From: Exiguobacterium chiriqhucha RW-2
GTDB lineage: Bacteria > Bacillota > Bacilli > Exiguobacteriales > Exiguobacteriaceae
Length of the DNA: 64,000 bases
Direction: 5' to 3'
Assembly (NCBI RefSeq): GCF_000416965.1
Contig: NZ_ATCL01000003.1
Coordinates: 1-64,000 of the forward strand
Shown here piece after piece: positions 1 to 10,495 of this stretch. Positions within the stretch are counted from its first letter, which is position 1. Each line of letters starts with the position of its first letter. Position numbers and translations under genes: made by a program. The notes under the pieces were generated by a model. It was given only the letters and a program-made list of their open reading frames with translations. It had not been told where the DNA came from and made no database searches.

Positions 1-42
1 TGAATTGATGAGTCTTCAGTTTTGAGAGAACGATCTCTCTAT

Positions 43-158
<116 letters not shown>

Positions 159-162
159 CAAA

Positions 163-205
163 CGGTGGTTCTGGAGCATTCGCTCAAGGGCCGCCGCTTT
201 TTTAT
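163..205 (+). terminator. Terminator of the rRNA operon
   Basis: A 14-bp stem, with one mismatch and some G-U pairs (GGTGGTTCTGGAGC with GCTCAAGGGCCGCC) and an ATTC loop, is followed directly by a run of T. It ends rRNA transcription before the NETI gene. Confidence 0.85.
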
Positions 206-241
206 TTATATCGTGATTCAAATGAAAGAGAGGAAGAACAG

Positions 242-433
242 ATGGCCAAAAAAATCAAAGTATACGTCGAGCCAAACGAGACAATCGATGACTGTTTAAA
301 TCGAATTGCTCAAATGGGGTATCGCCCGGTACGTAGGATTGAAAAGCCTGTCTTTGAACAAACGGGAACCAAAGACGAACCTGTACATTCCCATCAATCG
401 ATTTTGTTTGAGTGCGTTGCTCTCGAATCATAA
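242..433 (+). CDS. NETI motif-containing protein (YebG-like)
   Basis: A 63-residue protein with the signature PNETIDDCLNRI near residues 11-22, which names the NETI family. The B. subtilis member, YebG, also lies just upstream of purE, so gene order supports the call. The start at 242 follows a GAGAGGAAG ribosome site. A longer in-frame reading would begin inside the 5S gene and is not credible. The product is small, basic at the N-terminus, and has no membrane segment. No biochemical role is established for the family to my knowledge. It is bracketed by two terminators, so it must have its own promoter or depend on rRNA read-through; no clear promoter is visible. Confidence 0.85.
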   Translation: MAKKIKVYVEPNETIDDCLNRIAQMGYRPVRRIEKPVFEQTGTKDEPVHSHQSILFECVALES

Positions 434-440
434 TGCCAAA

Positions 441-467
441 CCGTCACGAATGCGTGGCGGTTTTTTT
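441..467 (+). terminator. Terminator of the NETI gene
   Basis: Stem CCGTCACG / CGTGGCGG with loop AATG, followed by seven T. It separates the NETI gene from the pur control region. Confidence 0.85.
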
Positions 468-483
468 GTATTTCAACAACACT

Positions 484-527
484 AAAGACGAACGATAAAT
501 ATTCAGACAATTAAATTGTTCGCAGTT
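484..527 (+). promoter_or_regulatory. Two inverted PurBox-like sites (candidate PurR operator)
   Basis: AAAGACGAACGAT at 484-496 and, in inverted orientation, ATTGTTCGCAGTT at 515-527 (reverse complement AACTGCGAACAAT) share the CGAAC core of the B. subtilis PurBox consensus AWWWCCGAACWWT. They are 18 bp apart and lie just upstream of the -35 hexamer. In Bacilli the repressor PurR binds such paired inverted boxes and is released by PRPP. The match is by eye only. Confidence 0.65.
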
Positions 528-529
528 TG

Positions 530-559
530 TTGACATGTTTTGAATGAACAAGGTACGAT
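530..559 (+). promoter_or_regulatory. Promoter of the pur operon
   Basis: A perfect -35 hexamer TTGACA (530-535) is followed after 18 bp by TACGAT (554-559). Transcription would start about 25 bp before the guanine aptamer. Confidence 0.75.
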
Positions 560-591
560 AGGCGTGTGAGTTAATAACAAATTAAATAGTG

Positions 592-728
592 CTCCATATA
601 ATCGCGAGGAAATGGCTCGCAAGTTTCTACCTGATCGCCGATTCTGATCAGACTATGGGGTATAGTCGACATTTTTTTGTCGTGGCCTATACCCTAAACT
701 GGTTATTCGGTTTAGGGATTTCTTTATT
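592..728 (+). ncRNA. Guanine-type purine riboswitch controlling the pur operon
   Basis: The aptamer spans 592-660. P1 is CTCCATA with TATGGGG, P2 is GCGAG with CTCGC, and P3 is CTGATC with GATCAG, with the canonical loop and joining sequence AAGTTTCTACC. The specificity base in GACTATG is C, which in this family selects guanine/hypoxanthine; adenine versions carry U there. The switch is readable: GGGTATAG after P1 can pair with CTATACCC (antiterminator, about 658-694), while 692-717 forms an 11-bp terminator stem followed by a T-rich run. Guanine binding locks P1, removes the antiterminator strand and allows termination. Confidence 0.95.
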
Positions 729-744
729 TAAGGGGGACATTTGA

Positions 745-1233
745 ATGAAGGCAACGGTAGGTGTGATCATGGGTAGCTCGTCTGATTGGGAAACGATGCG
801 TCATGCTTGTGACATCCTGGAAGAATTGAGTATTCCATATGAAAAACAAGTTGTCTCAGCACATCGGACGCCGGACTTAATGTTTGAATATGCTGAAGAG
901 GCCCGTGCGAGAGGCATACAAGTCATCATTGCAGGCGCAGGAGGAGCAGCCCATTTACCGGGAATGGTCGCAGCGAAAACAACGCTTCCTGTCATCGGAG
1001 TGCCTGTTCAATCTAAAGCGTTAAATGGACTTGATTCCTTGCTCTCGATTGTTCAAATGCCTGCAGGAGTACCAGTAGCAACGGTCGCTATCGGACGTGC
1101 CGGTGCGACAAACGCGGCCCTACTCGCCGTTCAAATCCTCAGCCTGCAATTCCCCGCATTGGTTGAACGCCTAGATACGTATCGCCAAGCGAAGCGCGAT
1201 ATGGCACTTCAAGCGACGGAGGAACTGATCTAA
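745..1233 (+). CDS. purE: 5-(carboxyamino)imidazole ribonucleotide mutase PurE
   Basis: 162 residues, the usual length of class I PurE. It moves the carboxyl group of N5-CAIR to give CAIR. The active-site loops are visible: GSSSDWETM near the N-terminus and SAHRTPD around residues 43-49. It is the first gene after the riboswitch, with an AAGGGGGAC ribosome site. Its stop TAA shares one base with the purK start, which suggests coupled translation with its partner in the two-step carboxylation. Confidence 0.97.
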   Translation: MKATVGVIMGSSSDWETMRHACDILEELSIPYEKQVVSAHRTPDLMFEYAEEARARGIQVIIAGAGGAAHLPGMVAAKTTLPVIGVPVQSKALNGLDSLLSIVQMPAGVPVATVAIGRAGATNAALLAVQILSLQFPALVERLDTYRQAKRDMALQATEELI

Positions 1234-2327
1234 TGAGAATCGGCATTTTAGGTGGAGGTCAGTTAGGTCGCATGATGTCTCTCAGTGCGAGTGCTATGGG
1301 GTACAAAACGCTAAGCCTCGATCCAAACTCAAACGCGCCCGCCGCTCAGGTCGCACCAAGCATCGTCGCTGCATTCGACGACGTAACGGCAGCACGTGAA
1401 CTTGCACATCGTTCAGACGTCATCACCTATGAATTTGAGAACATCGATACGGCGATGATTGAGGCCATTGCTGACAAATGTCCTCAAGGGATGGATGTCT
1501 TGAAGGCGACACAGCATCGAATCTTTGAAAAACAAATGATTGAAGGGGCAGGTCTTCAAGTCGCACCGTACGTTCCAGTCCGTTCCGTCCGTGATGTCAT
1601 TCGAGCAAGAGACGTGTTAGGTTTTCCGTTCGTGATTAAGACGTGCCGTTTTGGTTATGACGGTAAAGGTCAAACCGTAATACGTTCAGAACAAGACGTA
1701 CGCTCGTTCACAAATCAGTTCGAAGAGACGGAATATGTGGCCGAAGCTTGGCTTCCTTTTAAAAAAGAAATCTCTGTCATCGTGACGAGAGGGACGCACG
1801 AGACGACGACGTTCCCCATCAGCGAGAACATTCATCGAAACAATATTTTACATCTTTCGATTGTACCGGCACGAGTGGAGCCTGATATTTTAGAAGAGGC
1901 GCGTCATTTGGCCCTCCAACTCGCTGACCACATCGGATTGATCGGTACGCTTGCGGTTGAGTTGTTCATTATGGAAGACGGTTCATTGTACGTGAATGAA
2001 CTTGCGCCACGCCCTCACAACTCAGGGCATTACACGATTGATGCCTGTGAGACATCACAGTTCGAGCAACACATTCGGGCAATCACCGGGATGAAGCTTG
2101 GACGAACGACGCTTTACACACCAATCGTCATGGTCAACCTGTTAGGCGAACATATGGACGAGCTGAACCCGCAAACGTTACCGTCGAATGTTAAACTACA
2201 TTTGTATGGGAAAGAAGAAGCGAAGCAGGGGCGGAAAATGGGACATTTGAACGTGATTGCTGCTTCCGTCGAAGAAGCGCTTCAGACCATCGAACAATTG
2301 GCAATTTGGAAGGAGACCGTTTTATGA
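1233..2327 (+). CDS. purK: 5-(carboxyamino)imidazole ribonucleotide synthase PurK
   Basis: A 364-residue ATP-grasp enzyme. It makes N5-CAIR from AIR, bicarbonate and ATP and passes it to PurE. The N-terminal [11 protein letters not shown] motif and the ATP-grasp signature [26 protein letters not shown] (split here by eye as VELFIMEDG and [11 protein letters not shown]) are present. Length is normal. The start overlaps purE by one base and the end overlaps purB by 4 bp. Confidence 0.96.
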   Translation: MRIGILGGGQLGRMMSLSASAMGYKTLSLDPNSNAPAAQVAPSIVAAFDDVTAARELAHRSDVITYEFENIDTAMIEAIADKCPQGMDVLKATQHRIFEKQMIEGAGLQVAPYVPVRSVRDVIRARDVLGFPFVIKTCRFGYDGKGQTVIRSEQDVRSFTNQFEETEYVAEAWLPFKKEISVIVTRGTHETTTFPISENIHRNNILHLSIVPARVEPDILEEARHLALQLADHIGLIGTLAVELFIMEDGSLYVNELAPRPHNSGHYTIDACETSQFEQHIRAITGMKLGRTTLYTPIVMVNLLGEHMDELNPQTLPSNVKLHLYGKEEAKQGRKMGHLNVIAASVEEALQTIEQLAIWKETVL

Positions 2328-3616
2328 TTTCACGTTATACCCGTCCTGAGATGGCGGCGATTTGGACAGACCAGAATAAATTTGAGGCATGGCTCCAAGT
2401 AGAGCTGTACGCCTGCGAGGCGTGGAGCGAACTTGGTATCATCCCGAAGGAAGATGTCGCCGTCTTATGGGACAAGGCATCGTTTGATGTCGAACGCATC
2501 CTTGAAATCGAGCAAGAGACACGTCATGACGTCATCGCATTCACCCGTGCCGTCTCAGAGACACTCGGTGAAGAGAAGAAGTGGGTGCATTACGGACTGA
2601 CTTCGACAGACGTCGTCGATACGGCCTTATCGTACTTGATTAAGCAAGCGAACGATATTTTAGAAGCTGACATCGACCGTTTCATCGACATCCTCGCTGA
2701 AAAAGCTAGAGCACATAAGTATGACATCATGATGGGCCGTACACACGGTGTCCACGCAGAACCGACGACGTTCGGATTGAAGCTCGCCCTTTGGTACGAA
2801 GAGATGAAGCGCAACAAGAAACGGTTCATGGCAGCCCGTGAGACGATTGAATTCGGCAAGATGAGTGGTGCGGTCGGCACGTTCGCAAACATCGATCCGT
2901 TCATCGAATCGTATGTGTGTGACAAATTAGGGATTCAAGCAGCACCGATTTCGACGCAGACGTTACAACGTGACCGACACGCCGAATACATGTCCACGCT
3001 CGCATTGATTGCCACATCGATTGAGAAGATGGCGACAGAGATTCGCGGCCTCCAAAAGACAGAGACACGTGAGGTCGAAGAATTCTTCGCCAAAGGACAA
3101 AAAGGATCGTCAGCAATGCCGCATAAACGTAACCCGATTGGTTCAGAGAACATGACCGGCCTGGCCCGTGTCATTCGCGGTCATATGGTGACGGCGTATG
3201 AGAACGTCCCACTCTGGCATGAACGTGACATCTCACACTCATCAGCAGAACGGATCATTCTTCCGGATGCGACGAGTCTCCTCAACTACATGTTGAACCG
3301 CTTTGGCAATATCGTGAAGAACTTGACGGTCTTCCCGGATAATATGCGCCGGAACATGGACCGGACGTTTGGCATTATCTTCTCCCAACGCATCTTGCTC
3401 GCGTTGATTGAAAAAGGATGGTCGCGCGAAGCCGCTTATGATGCCGTTCAACCGAAGGCGATGCAAGCGTGGGAAGAAGAGACGATGTTCCGCACCTTGA
3501 TTGAACAAGACGCCGAGATGGGCGCACTCTTCACGAGTGACGAGCTCGACGACCTATTCGACCCGAGCCATCACGTGCGCCGTGTCGATGTTATTTTTGA
3601 ACGCTGTGGTTTGTGA
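2324..3616 (+). CDS. purB: Adenylosuccinate lyase PurB
   Basis: 430 residues. It acts twice in purine synthesis: it releases fumarate from SAICAR and from adenylosuccinate. The fumarase/aspartase superfamily signature [11 protein letters not shown] is present near residue 262, and the catalytic histidine regions [11 protein letters not shown] and TSTDVVDTA are visible. The start at 2324 was chosen because AAGGAG lies 8 bases upstream and the gene then overlaps purK by 4 bp; an in-frame ATG 18 bases earlier lies upstream of that ribosome site. Confidence 0.97.
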   Translation: MISRYTRPEMAAIWTDQNKFEAWLQVELYACEAWSELGIIPKEDVAVLWDKASFDVERILEIEQETRHDVIAFTRAVSETLGEEKKWVHYGLTSTDVVDTALSYLIKQANDILEADIDRFIDILAEKARAHKYDIMMGRTHGVHAEPTTFGLKLALWYEEMKRNKKRFMAARETIEFGKMSGAVGTFANIDPFIESYVCDKLGIQAAPISTQTLQRDRHAEYMSTLALIATSIEKMATEIRGLQKTETREVEEFFAKGQKGSSAMPHKRNPIGSENMTGLARVIRGHMVTAYENVPLWHERDISHSSAERIILPDATSLLNYMLNRFGNIVKNLTVFPDNMRRNMDRTFGIIFSQRILLALIEKGWSREAAYDAVQPKAMQAWEEETMFRTLIEQDAEMGALFTSDELDDLFDPSHHVRRVDVIFERCGL

Positions 3617-3621
3617 TCGTT

Positions 3622-3640
3622 GAGGGGCTTCATGCCCCTC
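3622..3640 (+). other. Hairpin between purB and purC
   Basis: GAGGGGC and GCCCCTC form a perfect 7-bp stem around loop TTCAT, followed by TCACTTTT rather than a true T run. It fills most of the only gap of any size (48 bp) between purB and purC. It may be a weak terminator, a stability or processing element; the sequence does not decide. Confidence 0.5.
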
Positions 3641-3664
3641 TCACTTTTAAGGGGGACGATACAG

Positions 3665-4369
3665 ATGGAAGCAATTTACGAAGGTAAAGCGAAAGCGTTA
3701 TTTGAGACTGAAGAACAGGGTGTGCTCCGCGTTTATTATAAAGACGACGCGACAGCATTTAACGGGGAGAAGAAAGAATCAATCGCCGGCAAAGGCGTGT
3801 TGAACAATGCCATCACGACGCGCTTGTTCGAACTCATGCACGATAACAAGATTCCGACGCATTTCATTAAGCGACTATCGGATCGCGAGCAGCTCGTGCG
3901 CCGTGTCGATATCATTCCGCTCGAGGTCGTCGTTCGCAACGTCGCCGCCGGAAGCCTTGCCAAACGACTCGGTTGGGAAGAAGGGACACCGCTCCTGTCA
4001 CCGATTGTCGAGTTTTACTATAAAGATGACGCACTCGGAGATCCACTCTTAACGGAGGATCATATCCGTTTACTGCAAGTTGCCACACACAAAGAAGTCG
4101 AAACATTGCGACAACTTGGTCTGTGGGTCAACGATGTGTTGCTCGATTTCTTCAATGAACATGGCATCGATTTAATCGATTTCAAACTTGAGTTCGGTAA
4201 AGTCGATGGCACGATCATCCTTGCCGATGAAATCTCACCAGACACGTGCCGGCTTTGGGACAAAGAGACGAAACAAAAGCTCGATAAAGACGTTTTCCGC
4301 AGAGACCTTGGATCTCTGACAGACACATACAGCCAACTGTTAACACGCATAGGGGGAATGGACCGATGA
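3665..4369 (+). CDS. purC: SAICAR synthetase PurC
   Basis: 234 residues, normal for the single-domain bacterial enzyme. It joins CAIR with aspartate using ATP to give SAICAR. Start MEAIYEGKAKALF is typical and lies behind AAGGGGGAC. Motifs seen include EVVVRNVAAGSLAKR (substrate binding), and LIDFKLEFGK followed by LADEISPDTCRLWD, the conserved nucleotide and magnesium region. The last four bases overlap purS. A longer in-frame start at 3620 would run through the hairpin and lacks a ribosome site. Confidence 0.97.
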   Translation: MEAIYEGKAKALFETEEQGVLRVYYKDDATAFNGEKKESIAGKGVLNNAITTRLFELMHDNKIPTHFIKRLSDREQLVRRVDIIPLEVVVRNVAAGSLAKRLGWEEGTPLLSPIVEFYYKDDALGDPLLTEDHIRLLQVATHKEVETLRQLGLWVNDVLLDFFNEHGIDLIDFKLEFGKVDGTIILADEISPDTCRLWDKETKQKLDKDVFRRDLGSLTDTYSQLLTRIGGMDR

Positions 4370-4608
4370 AAAAAGTAAACGTGTACGTGACATTACGTGA
4401 AAGTGTACTGGATCCACAAGGCGTCGCCGTAAAAGGTGGGCTCGAACATCTCGGTTTTACAGGGGTAGAGTCGGTACGCATCGGGAAAGTCATCGAGCTT
4501 CAAGTGGCAGATGAGACGACCGAAGCGATGGTGCGTGACATGTGTGAGAAGTTGCTCGTCAACACGGTTATCGAGAACTATCGAATCGAGATGGGGGTAC
4601 TCGCATGA
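4366..4608 (+). CDS. purS: FGAM synthase subunit PurS
   Basis: 80 residues, typical of PurS. It is the small subunit that links PurL and PurQ in the Gram-positive three-part FGAM synthase. Start [19 protein letters not shown] is characteristic of the family. It overlaps purC by 4 bp and purQ by 4 bp, so the complex is made in a coupled way. Confidence 0.96.
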   Translation: MKKVNVYVTLRESVLDPQGVAVKGGLEHLGFTGVESVRIGKVIELQVADETTEAMVRDMCEKLLVNTVIENYRIEMGVLA

Positions 4609-5285
4609 AATTCGCTGTCATCGTCTTCCCCGGATCGAACTGTGACCTCGACATGTATCATGCCGTAAAAGATGTCCTCGGCGAAGAAGCGGACTATGTG
4701 TTCCATACGGAAACGTCGCTTGATGGGTACGACGGTGTGCTCCTACCAGGCGGTTTCTCATACGGGGACTACTTGCGCTGTGGTGCCATCGCCCAGTTCT
4801 CACCGATTATGAACGAAGTGAAACGATTCGCCGAAGAAGGGCGTCCAGTGCTCGGCGTCTGTAACGGATTCCAAGTGCTCGTCGAAGCGGGACTCCTACC
4901 GGGCGTATTGATGCGCAACCGTGATTTGAAGTTCATGTGCAAGACAGTCGAATTGAAAGTCGAAACGAACGAGACGATGTTCACGAACGATTATGAGCTC
5001 GGGGAGACGATTCAAGTCCCAATCGCGCACGGGGAAGGCAACTACTACTGTGACGAGGCGACACTCGAGACGCTCCGTGCGAACGGGCAAATCGCCTTCA
5101 CGTATACCAACAATCCGAATGGATCGGTCGCGAATATCGCAGGAATCACGAACGTACAAGGTAACGTACTCGGAATGATGCCACACCCGGAACGAGCGGT
5201 CGAAGCACTCTTAGGCGGGGAAGATGGCAAACGATTATTCACTTCGATGGTGAAATGGGGGACTCGACATGCTACTTACAACTGA
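4605..5285 (+). CDS. purQ: FGAM synthase glutaminase subunit PurQ
   Basis: 226 residues, class I glutamine amidotransferase. It releases ammonia from glutamine for PurL. The nucleophile cysteine is in GVCNGFQVL, and the His/Glu pair of the triad is in [10 protein letters not shown] near the C-terminus. It overlaps purS by 4 bp and purL by 17 bp. Confidence 0.97.
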   Translation: MKFAVIVFPGSNCDLDMYHAVKDVLGEEADYVFHTETSLDGYDGVLLPGGFSYGDYLRCGAIAQFSPIMNEVKRFAEEGRPVLGVCNGFQVLVEAGLLPGVLMRNRDLKFMCKTVELKVETNETMFTNDYELGETIQVPIAHGEGNYYCDEATLETLRANGQIAFTYTNNPNGSVANIAGITNVQGNVLGMMPHPERAVEALLGGEDGKRLFTSMVKWGTRHATYN

Positions 5286-7488
5286 ACCGACAGCAACACA
5301 CATCCGTGAAGAGCGACTTTACGCCACGATGGGCTTGACCGATGAGGAATACGCGCTCGTCGTCTCACTGCTCGGTCGTGAGCCGAATTACACAGAGATC
5401 GGGTTATTCTCGGTCATGTGGTCTGAACACTGTTCGTACAAAAACTCGAAGCCTGTCCTCCGGAAATTCCCGACTACTGGGAAACACGTCCTTCAAGGAC
5501 CTGGGGAAGGTGCCGGCATCGTCGACATTGGCGATGGCCAGGCCGTCGCATTCAAAATCGAGAGCCATAACCATCCATCGGCGATTGAGCCGTACCAAGG
5601 TGCGGCGACAGGTGTCGGCGGGATTATCCGCGACATCTTCTCGATGGGCGCGCGACCGGTCGCACTCCTCAACTCGCTCCGCTTCGGAGATTTGAACGAA
5701 TCACGTGTGAAACATCTTTTCGGCCACGTCGTCTCCGGCATCGCCGGTTACGGCAACTGTGTCGGCATCCCGACGGTCGGTGGGGAAGTCGCGTTCGACC
5801 CGGCCTATGCCGGCAACCCGCTCGTCAACGCGATGTGCGTCGGACTCATTCGCCATGAAGACATTCAAAAAGGGATTGCCGAAGGTGTCGGCAACTCGGT
5901 CATGTACGTCGGCGCAACGACAGGACGCGACGGCATTCACGGGGCGACGTTCGCCTCGGAAGAACTCGGTGAGGATGCGGACGAGAAACGCCCGGCCGTC
6001 CAAGTCGGTGACCCATTCATGGAGAAACTGTTGATTGAGGCGTGTTTGGAAGTCATTAAGCACCCAGCCCTCGTCGGGATCCAAGACATGGGAGCGGCTG
6101 GTCTCACGTCGTCTTCGGCCGAGATGGCATCGAAGGCAGGCATGGGCATCGAGATGAACCTCGACCTCGTCCCACAACGCGAGGCTGACATGACGCCTTA
6201 CGAGATGATGTTGTCCGAGTCACAAGAGCGGATGCTTCTCGTCGTCAAGGCAGGGCATGAAGATGAAATCGAAGCAATCGTCACGAAGTGGGGACTTCAT
6301 GCGATCAAAGTCGGTGTCGTCATCGAAGAAAAAGTGCTCCGTCTTCTCCATCAAGGGGAAGTCGCAGCCGAAGTACCGGTCGACGCGCTCGCAGAAGACG
6401 CACCGGTCTACCATAAGCCGTCGAAAGTACCGGCATATTATGAAACGTTCCAAGCGATGGCACCGGTCCAACCGGTCGTCACGGACGTACTCACGACATG
6501 GAAAGACGTGCTTGCCATGCCGACGATTGCCTCGAAACGTTGGGTGTATGAGCAATACGACCATATGGTCCAAACATCAACCGTCGTTGCACCAGGAAGT
6601 GATGCGGCCGTTATCCGGATTCGCGACACAGACAAAGCGCTCGCGATGACGACGGACTGCAACGCCAAATACGTGTACCTCGACCCGCGTGTCGGTGGTG
6701 CCATCGCGGTCGCAGAGGCAGCGCGCAACATCGTCGCCAGCGGCGCCACACCGCTCGCCCTCACGGACTGCTTGAACTTCGGTAGCCCGGACAAGCCAGA
6801 AGGGTTCTGGCAGCTCGACCAAGCCGTCGAAGGGATGGCCGAAGCGTGCCGTGCCCTCGACACACCGGTCATCGGCGGGAACGTTTCGCTTTACAATGAG
6901 TCGAACGGGACGGCGATTTATCCGACGCCGGTCGTCGGCATGGTCGGCTTGATCGACAAGCCAGAACATATCACGACGTCGTTCGCGAAAGAATCAGGCG
7001 ACATCATCTTCCTGCTCGGAGAGACGAAACCTGAGTTCGGCGGTAGTGCGCTCCAAATGCTTCAAGACGGAGAAGTGAGCGGACAGGCGCCGACGCTTGA
7101 CCTGGAGACGGAGAGCCGTCAGCAACAAGCGCTCCTCGCAGCAATCCGGGAAGGACTTGTCACGGCGGCCCACGACGTATCGGAAGGTGGACTCGCCGCA
7201 GCACTCCCTGAACTCGTGTTCGGCACGGGCTTCGGCGCAGACGTCACAGTCGACACAGATCTCGTGACGACACTTTTCAGCGAATCACAGTCACGGTTCC
7301 TCGTCACAGTCGCGCCACATCAGGCCGATGCGTTCGCGAAGTTGACGAAGGCGACACGCATCGGACAGGTGACAGACACGCCACAATTGACGGTGCGTGC
7401 GAGCGACCGCCTAATCGAAATGGACGTCACGGAACTTGAACGGGTATGGGAAGGAGCTATTCCATGTTATATGACATCCGAGGCATGA
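5269..7488 (+). CDS. purL: FGAM synthase large subunit PurL
   Basis: 739 residues, the size of the small-type PurL that needs PurS and PurQ; the large fused form is near 1300. It converts FGAR to FGAM with ATP and ammonia. The conserved region [12 protein letters not shown] near residue 49 and the nucleotide region [21 protein letters not shown] are clear. The start at 5269 lies inside the purQ end and follows a GGGGG ribosome site. The end overlaps purF by 25 bp. Confidence 0.97.
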   Translation: MLLTTEPTATHIREERLYATMGLTDEEYALVVSLLGREPNYTEIGLFSVMWSEHCSYKNSKPVLRKFPTTGKHVLQGPGEGAGIVDIGDGQAVAFKIESHNHPSAIEPYQGAATGVGGIIRDIFSMGARPVALLNSLRFGDLNESRVKHLFGHVVSGIAGYGNCVGIPTVGGEVAFDPAYAGNPLVNAMCVGLIRHEDIQKGIAEGVGNSVMYVGATTGRDGIHGATFASEELGEDADEKRPAVQVGDPFMEKLLIEACLEVIKHPALVGIQDMGAAGLTSSSAEMASKAGMGIEMNLDLVPQREADMTPYEMMLSESQERMLLVVKAGHEDEIEAIVTKWGLHAIKVGVVIEEKVLRLLHQGEVAAEVPVDALAEDAPVYHKPSKVPAYYETFQAMAPVQPVVTDVLTTWKDVLAMPTIASKRWVYEQYDHMVQTSTVVAPGSDAAVIRIRDTDKALAMTTDCNAKYVYLDPRVGGAIAVAEAARNIVASGATPLALTDCLNFGSPDKPEGFWQLDQAVEGMAEACRALDTPVIGGNVSLYNESNGTAIYPTPVVGMVGLIDKPEHITTSFAKESGDIIFLLGETKPEFGGSALQMLQDGEVSGQAPTLDLETESRQQQALLAAIREGLVTAAHDVSEGGLAAALPELVFGTGFGADVTVDTDLVTTLFSESQSRFLVTVAPHQADAFAKLTKATRIGQVTDTPQLTVRASDRLIEMDVTELERVWEGAIPCYMTSEA

Positions 7489-8873
7489 ACGAGGAGTGCG
7501 GGGTATTCGGGGTATTTAATCACCACGAAGCGTCACACCTCGCCTACTACGGCCTCCACAGCCTGCAACACCGGGGACAAGAAGGGACAGGCATCGTCAC
7601 GGCTGACGGGGAGCGCTTGCACGCCAAACGCGGGCTCGGACTCGTCGCTGAAGTGTTCGACGAACCGTCGCTCGATGCATTGACCGGGCACCACGCCATC
7701 GGTCATGTCCGTTATTCGACGGCAGGCGGCAACACGCTCGAGAACGTCCAACCGCTCCACTTCAAGTCGCTCACGGGCGATTTGGCGATGGCGCACAACG
7801 GGAATCTCGTCAACGCCAACGAGTTGAAACATATGCTCGAAGCGGAAGGTGCGATTTTTCAGACGACATCTGACACGGAAGTCGTCGCCCACTTGATTAA
7901 GCGGAGCCGAGGCAACTCGATGAAAGAACGAATCGCGGATAGCTTGGCTCGTCTCGTCGGCGCGTTCGCCTTCCTCTTCTTGACGGAAGACGCGCTCTAC
8001 GTCGGCGTCGATGTTCACGGATTACGTCCGCTCTCGCTCGGCCAGACCGAGGACGGAGCCTACGTGTTCGCTTCAGAGACATGTGCGTTCGACGTCGTGG
8101 GGGCGACGTACGTACGCGATGTCGAGCCAGGGGAACTCCTTATGATCACGCAAGACGGGATCGTGTCGGAGCGGTACAGCGAGGCCTCGGTCCGCGCGAT
8201 GTGTTCAATGGAATACATCTACTTCTCGCGGCCGGACTCGATCATCGATGGCGTCAACGTGCATACGGCCCGTAAGGCGATGGGGAAAAAGATGTTCGAC
8301 GAGGCACCGGTCGAAGCGGACGTCGTCACCGGCGTCCCTGATTCGAGTATCTCAGCGGCCATCGGTTACGCCGAGGCGAGCGGGATTCCGTACGAGATGG
8401 GACTCATCAAAAACCGATACGTCGGCCGGACGTTCATTCAACCGTCGCAAGAGTTACGGGAGCGCGGCGTCAAGATGAAACTGTCGGCGTTGCGAGGTGT
8501 CGTGAGCGGTAAGCGGGTCATCATGGTCGACGACTCAATCGTTCGCGGGACGACGAGCCGACGCATCGTCAAACTGCTCCGTGAAGCCGGGGCGACCGAA
8601 GTGCATGTGCGCATCACGTCACCACCGATCAAGCATCCGTGCTATTACGGCATCGATACATCATCAAAGGAAGAGTTGATTGCGGCCACCAAATCCATCG
8701 AAGAGATTAAAGAAGAGATTGGAGCCGATTCACTGGCGTTCCTCACATTGGATGGGACGGTCGAAGCAATCGACCGGCCGTTCGAAGGGAACTTGCGCGG
8801 GCAGTGCGCCGCTTGCTTCACCGGACTTTATCCAACTGAACTGGCGGAACTTGTAACAGAGACAAAAGCTTGA
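7464..8873 (+). CDS. purF: Amidophosphoribosyltransferase PurF
   Basis: 469 residues. It catalyses the first committed step, PRPP plus glutamine to phosphoribosylamine. Start at 7464 follows AAGGAG and gives [11 protein letters not shown] before Cys12, the same 11-residue propeptide length as in B. subtilis PurF, so Cys12 should become the N-terminal nucleophile after processing. Cysteines that bind the 4Fe-4S cluster in the Bacillus enzyme have counterparts: [18 protein letters not shown] and QCAACF. The PRPP loop is [13 protein letters not shown]. Feedback by purine nucleotides and oxygen lability are known for this type. Confidence 0.97.
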   Translation: MLYDIRGMNEECGVFGVFNHHEASHLAYYGLHSLQHRGQEGTGIVTADGERLHAKRGLGLVAEVFDEPSLDALTGHHAIGHVRYSTAGGNTLENVQPLHFKSLTGDLAMAHNGNLVNANELKHMLEAEGAIFQTTSDTEVVAHLIKRSRGNSMKERIADSLARLVGAFAFLFLTEDALYVGVDVHGLRPLSLGQTEDGAYVFASETCAFDVVGATYVRDVEPGELLMITQDGIVSERYSEASVRAMCSMEYIYFSRPDSIIDGVNVHTARKAMGKKMFDEAPVEADVVTGVPDSSISAAIGYAEASGIPYEMGLIKNRYVGRTFIQPSQELRERGVKMKLSALRGVVSGKRVIMVDDSIVRGTTSRRIVKLLREAGATEVHVRITSPPIKHPCYYGIDTSSKEELIAATKSIEEIKEEIGADSLAFLTLDGTVEAIDRPFEGNLRGQCAACFTGLYPTELAELVTETKA

Positions 8874-8885
8874 GGGGGACTGACG

Positions 8886-9920
8886 ATGAGTTTAAGATAT
8901 GAACAAGCGGGTGTGAATTTAGAGGCAGGCTATGAGGCAGTATCACGCATGAAGCGTCACGTTGCACGGACGATGCGTCCAGAAGTGATGACCGGGCTCG
9001 GTAGTTTTGGGGCGATGATTGACCTTGGCTCGATGCAGTTGAAACATCCGATTCTCGTCAGCGGAACGGATGGGGTCGGCACGAAACTCAAACTCGCGTT
9101 CGCGCTCGACCAACATGATACGATTGGAATTGACTGTGTGGCGATGTGTGTCAATGACTGTCTCGTCCACGGGGCCGAACCGCTTTATTTCTTAGACTAT
9201 ATCGCGACCGGAAAAGCGGAACCGGCCAAACTTGAGCGCATCGTCGCAGGAGTCGCCGAAGGCTGTGTCCAAGCGGGCTGTGCCCTCGTTGGAGGCGAGA
9301 CGGCCGAGATGCCGGGGATGTATCCGGACGGCGAATATGACATCGCCGGATTCGCCGTCGGTGTCGTCGAGAAGGAAGCACTGATCGATGGACGGACGAT
9401 TGAAGCGGGGGACATCGTCCTCGGACTCGCATCATCGGGTGTCCATTCAAACGGATTCTCGCTCGTCCGCCATATCGTCGAATCGCAAGGGCTCGCCTAC
9501 ACTGATGAGATCGCCATGCTCGACACGACGCTCGGGAACGCCCTTTTGTTGCCGACGCGCATTTATTCCGAGGCGGCGAAAGCGGCCATCGCGACGGGGC
9601 GTGTCCAAGGCATGGCCCATATCACGGGCGGCGGTTTTTACGAGAACGTGCCACGCATGCTGCCGGAAGGCCTCGGTGTCACATTCGACGCATCGAATTG
9701 GCCGAGCCTGCCCGTGTTCGACTGGCTCGAACAAGTCGGGCACGTCTCGAAACAAGAGATGTTCAACGTGTTCAATATGGGTATCGGCTTCATGATCGCA
9801 GTCCGTCCTGAAGATGTCGAAGCTGTCGAAGCTGCGCTCGAGCGCGCCGGAGAGACGTCGCATCGCATCGGGAAAGTCGATGCCAAACCGGGTGTCCGCA
9901 TCATGGGGGTCGACCAGTGA
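8886..9920 (+). CDS. purM: AIR synthetase PurM
   Basis: 344 residues, usual length. It closes the imidazole ring of FGAM to give AIR using ATP. The signature SGTDGVGTKLKLAF is near residue 60, and DCVAMCVNDCLVHGAEPLYFLDY follows as the second conserved block (read here as VNDCLVHGAEP). It begins 12 bp after purF and overlaps purN by 4 bp. Confidence 0.97.
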   Translation: MSLRYEQAGVNLEAGYEAVSRMKRHVARTMRPEVMTGLGSFGAMIDLGSMQLKHPILVSGTDGVGTKLKLAFALDQHDTIGIDCVAMCVNDCLVHGAEPLYFLDYIATGKAEPAKLERIVAGVAEGCVQAGCALVGGETAEMPGMYPDGEYDIAGFAVGVVEKEALIDGRTIEAGDIVLGLASSGVHSNGFSLVRHIVESQGLAYTDEIAMLDTTLGNALLLPTRIYSEAAKAAIATGRVQGMAHITGGGFYENVPRMLPEGLGVTFDASNWPSLPVFDWLEQVGHVSKQEMFNVFNMGIGFMIAVRPEDVEAVEAALERAGETSHRIGKVDAKPGVRIMGVDQ

Positions 9921-10495
9921 AAAAGTTTGCCATCTTCGCCTCCGGGTCCGGTAGCAACGCCGAAGCGATTTGGCAAGCCATTGACCGAGGCGACTTGTCA
10001 GGGGAATGCGTCCTGCTCGTCACGGACAAACCAGAAGCGAAAGTACTCGAGCGGGCCGATCGGTTCAACATCCCGACCTTCTCGTTCGAACCGAAGACGT
10101 ACGCCTCAAAAGCGGAATTCGAACAAGAAATACTCGTCCTACTACAGGCACTCGGCGCCGACTATATTGTCTTGGCCGGGTATATGCGGTTGATTGGGGA
10201 CGTGCTGCTTACCGCGTATCCAAAGCAAATCATCAACATCCATCCGTCGCTCTTACCGGCGTTCCCTGGAAAAGACGCCATCGGTCAGGCGCTCGCGGCG
10301 AATGTGCCGACGAGCGGGGTCACGGTTCATTACGTAGATGCCGGGATGGACACGGGACCAATCATCGCCCAACAAGACGTCGCTATCGCAGGCTGTGATG
10401 CGGCCGAAGCGGCAAGACGCATCCAAGCGGTCGAGCATCAGCTCTATCCGCGCGTACTACAACAAGTGTTTATCCAACAGGAGGTTTTCAAGTGA
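9917..10495 (+). CDS. purN: GAR transformylase PurN
   Basis: 192 residues. It formylates GAR with 10-formyl-tetrahydrofolate. The N-terminal [11 protein letters not shown] motif, the catalytic block [16 protein letters not shown] (Asn, His) and [17 protein letters not shown] (His, Asp) are all present. No folate-independent PurT is seen in the window. It overlaps both neighbours by 4 bp. Confidence 0.97.
   Translation: MKKFAIFASGSGSNAEAIWQAIDRGDLSGECVLLVTDKPEAKVLERADRFNIPTFSFEPKTYASKAEFEQEILVLLQALGADYIVLAGYMRLIGDVLLTAYPKQIINIHPSLLPAFPGKDAIGQALAANVPTSGVTVHYVDAGMDTGPIIAQQDVAIAGCDAAEAARRIQAVEHQLYPRVLQQVFIQQEVFK

Noticed and set aside
592-660. Adenine riboswitch
   Set aside because: The specificity position in GACTATG is C, which marks the guanine class; adenine aptamers have U.
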